A stretch of 64,000 bases of DNA. Source: Patella vulgata. Taxonomy: Eukaryota; Mollusca; Gastropoda; Patellidae. A program made the position numbers and the translations under genes. The DNA is taken from assembly GCF_932274485.2 (NCBI RefSeq), contig NC_065881.2, positions 77,006,702-77,070,701 on the forward strand, given 5' to 3'. Below the pieces are notes generated by a model. The model was given only the letters and a program-made list of their open reading frames with translations, had not been told where the DNA came from and did no database searches. Below are positions 36,378 through 47,100 of the stretch, piece after piece (the stretch's first letter is position 1; every line of letters begins with the position of its first letter).

Positions 36378-38942
36378 TTATAGTTTTTTTAATGTTTTTC
36401 TAAGACCTTTAGACTTTTTCAGTTTCAATTTTTCAATAATAACTTTACATCTATGATGTATTCTTATATTGAAAAATAATTTTACTATATCTATTAAAAT
36501 TAGATGTTGGATTTTATCATCAATAATTGGTTTATCAAAACAGTTTAAAAAATCTTGTTTACATTCAAATGTGCATTTTTTAATGAATTCATCTTTATCT
36601 ACTTTGGTCGATAAAGGTGTAAATATCCCTACAAAATTCTTTTCCAATCTAATTAATAATTTAAGAAAATGGCCATTTATATATTTTAACCCCCCTCTGT
36701 CCTTTAATTTAGTTAATTTGATAAATGCAGCTTGCCCCCCATCCACATTGCATGCAAGCATATGAACACATTCTTTTTTTTCAGCTTGCACATATCTAGA
36801 AACAAGTTTATTAATAATCCACCCCCCAATATACGCAATTATTTCATAGTCTTTTTGATCAAGGTTTGGTTGGGAAATCAAATTAGCTTCAGCGGATATA
36901 ATAATTCTATTTAAGAAAAAAGAAAAAACTTTTAGAGTAAAAAAAGGAAGTATTAGTTTAGGTATGAACGAAATAGTTTTATGTTCTAAAATAGATAGGC
37001 CTAAATGATATTTCCTCCAGGAATCTTGTTTATTAATTGATTGGTAGGAGTTCAAAAAGGCAACTTCATCCTTGATATCTGCAACTGAAAAATACAAAGA
37101 TAATATTATAATAAATATAGCATTTACTTGACAAGTGCAAACTTTCTGCTTGGAACTCTCCGGATTTGTGTTCCTGGTGTTATAAGCATTCCAAAAATGT
37201 ATAGTTTGTTTATTGGGGAATTTTGTAGCGGAACTTCACGCTAGAATTTTTTTGGCTGCAGGCCTATTTTCAACAGTATGGAGACATACTTTTGGTTTTC
37301 AAATACATGTAAGTATTTTTATACTCCCACATTTCCATGTGGATTGTGGACATTTGAAAATAAAATGTTTAACTTGGTTACCTCTAGATTTCAGATGTAA
37401 TATTGTTTTCTCGTCCATCATATTAAATTTTAAAATTTCATTCAAAGCATTAATAATGTCAGTATTGTTGATTACTTGTGTATCCTGTAATATAATTGGG
37501 CAATACAAAAAATATATATCCTGTGCCAATAATCTGGGTTTATTTTATTTTTGTGTTTTTATTTTGTGAAAGGATTACTACTGGACTAAATGACTTTTCA
37601 TGGCCATCAAATTTTAAGGCACTACATGTAGATTTATCTCATCATATTGCTTATATAAATAGGACTATTTGATTACCCAGTATCATCAATGGCATTACAT
37701 TTATGAGGTTTTCATAATTGACAAATTAACCAGTGGATCCATTAAAATATTTTCATAGAGTTACTTCCTGTAACTTGGGTAAAATATTTATGTGGTGTAG
37801 TCAACAAGGTCTTTTTAAGTGGGGAAGGATTATCGAAGAACCAGAATATTTTTTTTATATGCCCCAAATAAAATTTAACAGTTAAAGATGCATTATGTAA
37901 GAGGTAAATTTGGCCTCAAATGTTGTATAAATAAATCATTAATTAGACATGTATTCACATGCAAAGCCTATAATCAACTCTCTATATCATCAGATGGTTG
38001 TTATTTGAAACTGATTTAAACATGATTTCCATTTAATAATTTAATTAAGAAAATGGATAATCATAACAAGGGTAGAAATGACAATCAAAACCACACTATT
38101 CTTCAAACAGCCATAACTTCATTCAGAATGTAGTAACTTGATTGAAATTTTTAACATACCAGTATTCCCTTTTCATTATTTATTTTTTAACTATTATTAT
38201 ACTGAAAACAGTCATCTCTTTATCTAAATCGTAAATAATGCATCTTTAATTAACAATAATTTTACGATATTAATAATAATTGTGTTTTTAAATAAAGAGA
38301 TCAATGTTAATGTTACGTAGTTAAATGAATAATTAGACTATTTTAAAAAGGCACCTTATTAATATTATTAACTTCCACCAATGCTGACTCTTCCTCAAAT
38401 TCTTCCTACAATTTACAATTCATTAAATGATGAGATTAAATTATTTACATCAAAAACTTCAATAGCCTTATTTTATAATATATTGTTAAGATTAAATTAT
38501 TTAATTAAAACAAAAATGTAGTTTATATTTCTAATGGTTTGGCTAATTTACTTACATTGAACAGAAACTCCATATCTTTAAACACAAGGTCAATATCAGC
38601 ATCATCCTCATCATTGATTTTACTTATACTTATATCATTATTACTACCACCAGTATCTTCTTCCTTCCAGAGTGAAGAATTCTGCAAGTTGGACATACAA
38701 TTGATAAAGATAAAAAAAAATATTATTTTAAAAATTAATGAATTGAAAACTCTGTGTTGACGGTACTAAAAGTAGGTCACGACTGTCAAAATTTCTCTAC
38801 TACGAGGTCTAATAATACAGTAGTAGTAGTACTAGACTAGTCTCGAGATACAAGAGCAAATACCAAAAAAAAAGAAAAGATATTTTATTCTTACCTCGAA
38901 CATCGCTTCTATTTCTTGGTTCCATAAACCAGATGATGCCAT
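36378..38942 (-). CDS. Second gene of the P-type element, C-terminal-domain-like
   Basis: Minus-strand exons 38895-38942 (ATG, MASSGLWNQEIEAMFE), 38556-38681, 38355-38405, 37382-37484 and 36378-37084; 1035 nt, 344 residues. The N-terminus is acidic (INDEDDADIDLVF). The last exon holds DYEIIAYIGGWIINKLVS (about residues 190-205) and LKDRGGLKYI (about 237-246), followed by LIRLEKNFVGIF. The order 'Y-I-(A/G)-G..KL' then 'RGGL' then 'E..F' is what I recall for the C-terminal domain of P/THAP9-type transposases. The 3' end converges on the transposase gene, 427 bp away. The 51-bp exon with a GTGCCT donor is the least certain, and another exon could lie beside the MITE in the intron. Function is inferred: a separate subunit or cofactor of transposition. 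Confidence 0.65.
37886..38245. mobile_element. TTAA-flanked MITE-1 nested in the P-type element
   Basis: Ends AGATGCATTATGTAAGAG and AAATAATGCATCT between TTAA copies at 37882-37885 and 38246-38249. It lies in an intron of the minus-strand gene, so it jumped after the P-type element was formed. Confidence 0.87.
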
Positions 38943-39088
38943 ACCGATTTAAAAATTAGAAGAAAGCGCTAAATAAAATATCGCTATAATGGGCCTATTG
39001 TAAACAAACAGCGAGAGCAGACGACCGGAAGTAATGAACCCCCTTTCTCGGCGTTTCACGCGTTTCGCAACATAACGTCGAGAATTCG

Positions 39089-39118
39089 CGAGTTGGCAAT
39101 CATACGGTATTATCTATG
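39089..39118 (-). repeat. P-type element, right terminal inverted repeat
   Basis: Perfect reverse complement of 29121-29150, followed at once by GTTTGGG. Confidence 0.95.
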
Positions 39119-39125
39119 GTTTGGG

Positions 39126-39745
39126 TAAATCGTGCTACCCCTCTACTCTGCTCTAGAACTAGAAGGCTACTAGAACTTATAAAATTCAGTAAGGTAGTCC
39201 TACATTTTTTAACAGCTAGCTATTCCCCACTATTATACTTTTGTTCTTTAACTATAAATATGAAATAACTGAAAATCACCACCCTGTCAACTCAATAGTA
39301 ACATCCAACGTGTGCTGCCTTTTTTGTCAGTTGATCATTGAGATTGATACCAATGCCTGAATGCGCAGATGTTGGGGGGGGGGGGGGTACTTTCTCTTTC
39401 TTGCAACAGTCAAAGAGTTTTAATTTCAACAATTCGATTCTCATCTCACAATGAATGGAGTTATCAATAATTAAAGAAATAAATATCGGACAACGTATTC
39501 AAACACAACAAACGGAATAAACATTTACATGCGGCAATGGAGAACTTGATTCATGAGATATCAACAAATGTTACAGGCAGTCGTTTTGCCTCTTAATGGA
39601 CACAATTTGCATTACTGAGGGACTCGAAACATGTTTTATTATCATAAAGGATTATTATTTTATTCAGAAAAATAAGTTTTAAAGGTAAGGATGGTTTTTA
39701 TTTTCAAGATTTAACTGGATTTAAGGCCAAATATTTCTCACACAC
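39126..39745. other. Right flank of the P-type element
   Basis: Unique-looking AT-rich sequence with a G run at 39374-39387. If the distal RPL13 exon is real this is part of RPL13 intron 1. Confidence 0.4.
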
Positions 39746-39778
39746 CTGACCGTTTATGCTGTCAACCGGAAAAAGGAA
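39746..39778 (-). promoter_or_regulatory. Candidate RPL13 non-coding first exon with TOP tract
   Basis: On the minus strand CTTCCTTTTTCCGG starts at about 39778. A C followed by pyrimidines is the start-site signature of ribosomal protein mRNAs. A donor (TCAG|GTGTGT) follows 33 nt later. Joined to the acceptor at 28452-28453 it gives a 35-nt leader, typical for this gene class. The G+C-richer sequence just upstream (39780-39840) looks like a promoter, possibly shared with the plus-strand nucleotidase gene. Inferred from spacing; no transcript evidence. Confidence 0.5.
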
Positions 39779-39839
39779 GTAGAATAGGGGGCGCTACATT
39801 TACTATGCTTCCTGTCGTCGGCATGGCCATGCAGACGAA

Positions 39840-41071
39840 TTTCTGAAACTTTCAGGAACTTTGTATTCTGAATAAAAAGAATAAACAATTTTACGTTATG
39901 TAATTTTGAAATAATATATTTAGGCTTCATACGGACCACAATATTTTACAATTTGTAGAAGCCAAATGGCACCTACCCACACAAAGTCAAGCCAGATTTG
40001 AAGTGATACTGATAGGCTACTCTAGATCTGATGATATTGATATTAAGTGTCGTGACAGATAATGATGAAAGTCCTGGCGAGTGTCTAGTGAGTGCCTTTA
40101 CTTTATATTTATAAGGTCCATGGTGAGAGTTAAAGTAAAAACAAGTATTACGATTTTATTTAAAAAAGCTAAATCTCTGACTCAATATTTTCCATAATAT
40201 TCGAAATTGAAACACAAAATAGAATTCAACATAAAATAATTTAAAGATCTAATTAGTCAATTTCAATCAATTGATGTTGTTATGTTATCTTGCCTTGAAA
40301 ATATTAATATATATATATATGGGATTCTAGACCTAATAATATCCAATATTTCAGACACAATTAACCTTTTATAATCAGTACACAACTCACAAATCGTGTG
40401 TTCTATGGTTTCGGATGCCATTTTGCAATGAAAAAATAACAATATATCCTAGTCCTACACAAGGCAATACAGAAGTAATTGCTGATTAACAAAAGACTTA
40501 ATAAATAAATAAAAAAAAAATAGAATGGACTAAGCACCTGTAAACAACAATTGATTAGAAATTACAATATTTTATTCAAAAATTGAATATACGGTACTAA
40601 TCACTTTACATACTAATTCATATTACATTAATATGTACTTTAGAACCATTTTCATCTATTTCAAGGTTCCAAAAAATAGAGCCATACACCCTTCATGTTT
40701 TCAAATCATTGGTCTTCATTGATCTTTAATATTAATATCAGTATTCTACTGTTTCACTTGCATTATTTGCAGTGTAAAATAAGGCAAGTTTGAAGTATAG
40801 AATACCAGTATAAAATTCAAAACTAATAATAATATCTCCTTACTTATACTACACCAAGTTACAGATTAAAATTCTTATTCGAGATGCATGCATGCCCGTT
40901 CTGATCAGCAGTATAATCAGTACGGTATGTGTTATAGTTGTATAACAAACTGCAATGTCATATAAGAAATGCAAATACCCTATACAGTGCTAGCAGTACA
41001 TTTATGAACAAAATCAATTGATATTTAAAAGGTTATACTTCTATTAAATCTAACACCGTTTTTTTTTTCAG
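39840..41071 (+). other. Probable promoter side and first intron of the nucleotidase-like gene
   Basis: A donor-like TCTA|GTGAGT at 40087-40088 could end a non-coding first exon, joined to the acceptor at 41070-41071. The remainder is AT-rich without recognised elements. Confidence 0.3.
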
Positions 41072-41113
41072 ATTGGTGGAGAAAAGAAACAAAATTTATA
41101 AAGAGGATCAATC

Positions 41114-41134
41114 ATGGCCCATATACCACAATAG
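41114..41134 (+). promoter_or_regulatory. Short upstream ORF in the 5' leader
   Basis: ATG GCC CAT ATA CCA CAA TAG lies 55 bp before the main start codon and after the acceptor at 41071. The start context (tcATGG) is reasonable, so it could reduce translation of the main frame. Confidence 0.5.
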
Positions 41135-41189
41135 AATCTTAGGATACATAGATTTTATTGCATCTAAACAAGAATATATTTAAGACCCT

Positions 41190-44100
41190 ATGGCGACATT
41201 TTCTATTATCCATTTCAATGATGTCTACAACATTGAACCATGTACAACAGAGCCTACAGGAGGAGCTGCTCGACTATCTGGATATATTAAGTCGTGCAAA
41301 GATGAAAAGCCAGTGGTTTTATTCAGTGGAGATGTTTTGAATCCTTCATTAAGTAAGTTGATTTTTTTTTTTTTTTTCTTAAGTAATTTTGATACAGAAT
41401 TTTAGTCTCCACACTCCACACTCAACGGTAAAGAAAGATTTGATTAAAAATGCATTATGTAAGAGCTAAATCAACCTAATGCAGATCCTTCGTTTGTCCT
41501 CAACTGTTATAATATAAATCATTAATTAGACACTTATTCACATGCCAAGCCCATAATCAAACTCTAGATCATCTCATGGTTTTGATTTTCAACAGATATA
41601 AGCACTGTTGCCAGTTAATCATTTAATTAGAAAATGGATAATTGAGACTTTGTTTATTATCGTAACAATGGTAGCAATGACAATCGAACGCTACATTGTT
41701 CTTCAAACGGCCATAACTCTGCCCAGAATGATGTAATTTGACTGAAATTTTCAACATATTCCCTTTTCATTATCTTTTGTTTTCAACTGTTATAGCGAGA
41801 ACTTTCAGCTCTTTATCTAAACTAAATCTTACATAATGCATGTTTAATACATTGATTCAAAGGCCTCATTTCACGGAGAGCATAAATGACTTGCTCACAT
41901 AGTATGATGTAAATTGAACAATTTACTCTAAGGTTCTAAAGAACTTTTCTCGGTTAGGAACTTTAAATATTGTGCAAAGGCCCTAGGATAGTTCAAACAC
42001 CTTATTCATAAATCAAGATGATTTTAGATAACATACCGGTATTAAAAAATCATATACACAGCCTCATAGATAGAGGAAGCCGCTGTGACTCATTGAGTAA
42101 AGCGCTGCCCCCCCACCGCCTGCGCACATTTTCAAAGTTGACTACGATTGACCTCTGCCACATATGTATCAAAATCATTGACCTGTACAGATTAGTGCAC
42201 ACATATAGATGAAGCCATCTCAGCTACAGACTTTGTTTAAAATTGGGGGGTTGGATGGCTGAATGGTTAGCGTGCGCGCCCTGTATCATAAAGTCTGTCA
42301 TTGAGTCGACTGGCGTGGTTTCGAATCCCCGGTTGTACGTGGCAAGGAGTAGGGTCGCCTGTCCAACCTCGTGGGTTTTCTCCAGGGCCTCCGGTTTCCT
42401 CCCACTGCTAAAGACCCCTACACGCAAGCGAATTATGTAAATAAAATTAAACCATATGTTAGTCCCGAAATGACCTAGTTTGTGTCGAGTGGACGTTAAA
42501 CCCCATTTCTCTCTCTCTCTTGTTTAAAATTGATGTGCTGAAATTACTGATGGTACGGAAAGAATTTTCACATTGGCGTATCTTGTTTCGGATGCATATT
42601 GAACAGCCACAATTATTGTTGTAAAACTTGATTATAAAAACAATGGTAGGGAAATTAAGTTCCATCGTGACTATGGCTATGTATCTGTTTAGCTAATGTT
42701 TTTGTAATTATTTTTCAGTGAGCATATTTTTAAAAGGGGAACAAATGATACCAGTTATGAATGGTATAGGAGTAGGCTGTGCTGTGTTTGGAAACCATGA
42801 TTTCGGTAAGTCAATTTTTGTACTCTTATATACAGTAAGTGCAAGAAATTTATTTAATTTGCTAATTTCATTCATATTTTTTATGCTTAGAGATTTTGTT
42901 TTTATGAGAAGTATCTTGATTTTGTTTCTGAATTTTGTTCATTAATTATATAATAATGATCAAAAGAGTATTTTTTTATCCGGTGTGCTATGATTGTATT
43001 AATTCCATCTGCCAAGGGTTCTTTTACGTGCATGCCAATGTGTACATGGGACGGTGGGTTTCCGTCCCATCTACTTTGTCCCTTGCCAGACCCTCCGTCC
43101 CACACTTCTGACAATGGGGAACCACGCTGGAAAATCCTGATGAACTTTCTCAGCCAATACAACAGGCCTATTCCTATTTTAAGCAATCGAATGGCATCCG
43201 TTTTTGTTTTCAAGACTCAACCCTGCTCTATTTCCTAAATTTTGAAACAAACTTTCCAAACATATATCTTTTTCAGATTTTGGTGTGGATCATTTAAAGT
43301 GTTTAATAGGTGACACAAGATTTCCCTGGTTGATAAGTAACGTAACTGATAACCTAAATAATGAACCTCTAGCTAATGGGGAGATAACTCATATGATCAT
43401 CAATAATGGTGTAAAGGTAAATGACTAGACCTCTTTGATTTTGTTGCTTTCACTGGATTCAATACTTAGATGTGTTTTGTGGGCTGACAGTTTATTTTCT
43501 TGGAATTTTACTTCTATAGATAATGCCAATGTTGATATGTAGCCTAATTGATTTTGTATTCCACTGTCAATAGAGTGGAACTGTTAAACCAAAATTAGTA
43601 AACAATTTAGTCGGTGCCTCTTACTGAATCTTGCAAAACAAAAATATAAGAGCTCCTTTATATTCTGATGTGATCTTTGGTGCTCAAGCTTTTATTATCT
43701 CAACATAGATGTTTCTGAAGGGAAATTATGTAATAATTTGGTAGAAGACGAAAAAAATTGTTTGGGAAATTATCTATTTAGCGTAAAATCTATATTCAAG
43801 GAAATAGTCCCTTGAAACATCTCATTGCATTAAAACTCTACTAATCAAAAGTCGGGGTCGCGACTGCTCTAGAAAGCCATGCTAAACTCTGCCTTTGTGT
43901 TTGTGTATCTGCCTTAGTTATCATTCACGAGTAAGTTTAAAGCTACTGAGGGGATTTTGAATCCCTTGCATACTACAATATTGTATTAGGAATATCGGCC
44001 TGAAAATGATTCAGTTACCTTCCACATTTTCAAAGATATGAAAATTTGCAACATTCGGCATCCTCTGCAGAGTAAAGACGAAATAAACAAGCCAGTTCCA

Positions 44101-47100
44101 CATAAGTGTTATGTAAAGTCTTTTGATGGCCCTCTTTACCATCTGATTGAATCCAAGTCGGTGATATATCATTTCTGTTAATTAAATGTTAAATAGTGAA
44201 TTTGAATACACTTAAGCATGGATTAAGCTGTGAAAAATTGTCTGCAAAATGCATGATCAGGCTTGGAAATTTTAATAATAACAAATATATATATCTGTTA
44301 CGTAAATTGATATATTGTTATGGTTGCTAGATTGGTTTAATTGGATTAGTAGAAGAAGAATGGATAGAAACTTTAGCTACCATTGATCCAGAAGATGTTA
44401 CATATACTGATTATGTAGAAGCTGGTAGAAAATTAGCAGGTGCTCTTCGACATCAGGTAAACACCATGTCACCCACCACACACTTCTGCCCTGCAGACAG
44501 CTATTAAAAGGGGAAATCAGATATATACTCTTCAAAAAAAGTAGGGAATATTGAAATGCAAATACCTATGCAGGTTGTGATATGATAAATAGTCATGGAC
44601 ACTTGACATGCTTTGAGAGTACGTTCACAGATGAAGAACTTATTGCCCCAACAGAACCACTGAGCTGCACTTGCGACACGCAATAGCGCCATACACGTGG
44701 GAGGGGTTCATTGTCAAATTTGACACTTCAAGTAAGGGTTGATGAAAACTGCCGCATGCTGGTTTATCTAACCATGTTTGCTTTCCTATCGGTTCTTGCA
44801 TAAGATTTACTGTTTAGCGTATCTTTGCTTTAGTGTGTTACGTTCAATTTGATCGTGAGACGTGTTCGTCAACGTCAACCGACAACACTGCAAGAATTGG
44901 GCGTGGCACTGCAAGAGGAGTGGGTCAGATTGCCCCAAATCGTAATTGGACGGTTGATTAGGAGCATGCCACGACGAATTGCTGAATGTCTGAGGATTGG
45001 TGGAGCAATTACTCATTATTAAGACAAAAATCAAAAACATCCATTTTCACTTTTGAGGGTGTATCTCTTTGCGAGTGAAATGGGGCCGTCAGATAAGCCG
45101 CCCATATGAACTGTTTATGTTCATGTATAGGCAATTGGCCTGTTATTAACATACACTGGTTACCTAAATGAAAACAGAAGTGCATTTCTGCAGTTTTGTA
45201 ATGTTTCTGAATATCCCCTACTTTTTTTGAAGAGTATATTTAATGGTTAATATGAAGGGAAGAACTCTTGAAGTTTGGTATTTTAGTACTGTACAACTAT
45301 TTGATACTCTGTGATACTTTTAGAAGATTTACAGAATTTCAGTTTCCCTGTGAAATAATTGCAGTGACTTAGAACATAGTGATCCTGTAAACATTCTTTG
45401 ATCTCAAAATATACTCTTGGCCAAGTGGGAAATGACAAGAACATCGTTTGTATGTTTGTTGTTGGATGTTCATTGCCCTGTTGTAACGTTCTTTTTCCTT
45501 GCTCCATGATTCTTTAGATTCAAATTTTATTATTCATTTTTATTATTTTGACATTTTTTATCACACATTCTTTGATATTGTAACATATAGGGTGCTGATA
45601 TTGTGATTGCCTTAACTCATATGAGATGGCCGAATGATACAAGATTAGCAGAAGAAGTTGATGATATCGATATAATATTGGGTGGACATGATCATGATTA
45701 TATTGTTCAACAGGTTAGTTTTGGATTACAAAACAATTTCAACCTAAAACGTTTGCTATGTTTTTTTAATGGAAAAATGCTATTAGGTGTTCTAGGAAGT
45801 GAAAATGTAACCCATGCCTCAAGAATGGCACCCAAGGTTTTATTCACAGAGACTTAAAAGATCCAACATTTTCATTGGTCGAAAGTTAAAATCTGAATAC
45901 AAGTTTTGGCTCTTAGCCAATGATAAGGCTGATTCCTTCACTATTTTAGTTTTAGTTGTCATGAATATTGGAATATTAAGTACAAATTCCCTATTATCCT
46001 GATCCTAATTAATTATAATAAACTACCGATTAAAGGTTTTATTGGAAAGAAGCTATCTCATCTTTGTCTCAGAAAAGATCGCTCCTAATATTCTTGTACA
46101 ATACTCAAGGCACGTAGATTGACAAAAAGGGTCCATCTCGATTTTAATTTCAGTCAATTTTAAAAACTAACGACTGGCATGTATGTCTGAGCATCACTGA
46201 CATTAACACATATGGTTGATTTTGTTCATAGTGTCATACAAAAATTTCAAGTTTCTGTCTCATCCATTAGAAATATTGCGGTATTCATAAATCCTTTACA
46301 CTTTTAAGTTTGGCCCCAATTGCATACATATCCTGGTATATGGAAAAAATTAAATATATTGCAGATAAATGGAAAATATGTGGTTAAAAGTGGCACAGAT
46401 TTTCGAAATTTGAGCCACATTTCCCTAGCAAAGGAAAATGGAAACTGGAATATTGATATTAAAAGAGTTGATCTGGATTCTTCTATACCAGAAGATGATA
46501 TTATAAAAGATATGGTGATAGCAAAGTTAGGTAAGAATATGGTATACATGTCGCAGAGTTAAACATGCATTATGCAAGAGCTAAATCTGCCTATTGCAGG
46601 TCTTTCTTTAGGCCTGAAATGTTATATAAACTATTAATTAAACATTAATTAACCTATCCAGACCATAATCAACTCTCGATGGCATCGCTAGACTGCGACC
46701 TTTAGTGGATTATGAGCCGATTTACTCCTTCACGATTTAATGATTAAATGGATAATCGAGAGACTATGCCGTTTATTGTACTGAATTTAGTAATGATGAT
46801 CGAGGCTAGGCGGAAATTTCAATCGCTTAATTCTCGGTTCATAGTGGATCAATTTCAATGAAATTTTCAGCAAATTGCCCTTACATTATCTAGTTTTTAA
46901 CTATTATAGTGAGAACTGCCAACTCGGTATCTAATCTCCCATAATGTATCTTTAATATTTGTATTAATTGCTCTGGCATCTTTTATTTTTGTTTGTTGAG
47001 GTTGTCCATAGTTTGTGTGTGTGAAATAGCTTTATTTAACGTCCACTTCCACCAAAGTGATATCGCAGACAATTCATAGTTTATTATAGGGATGTTATTA

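Larger units (their letters stand above)
29121..39118 (+). mobile_element. P-superfamily (THAP) DNA transposon, complete
   Basis: The ends are perfect 30-bp inverted repeats (29121-29150 and 39089-39118; first bases CATAGATAATACCGTATGAT). A 7-bp target copy GTTTGGG lies on each side (29114-29120, 39119-39125); if the last G is counted in the target, the duplication is 8 bp. A 12-bp internal inverted repeat, TTACTTCCGGTC, lies about 100 bp from each end (29218-29229 and 39023-39034). Drosophila P has 31-bp ends beginning CA, an 8-bp target copy and 11-bp internal repeats, so the layout agrees. Inside are a plus-strand THAP transposase gene and a convergent minus-strand gene. Length 9998 bp, about three times Drosophila P. 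Intact ends and an open transposase suggest it is young. Confidence 0.93.
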
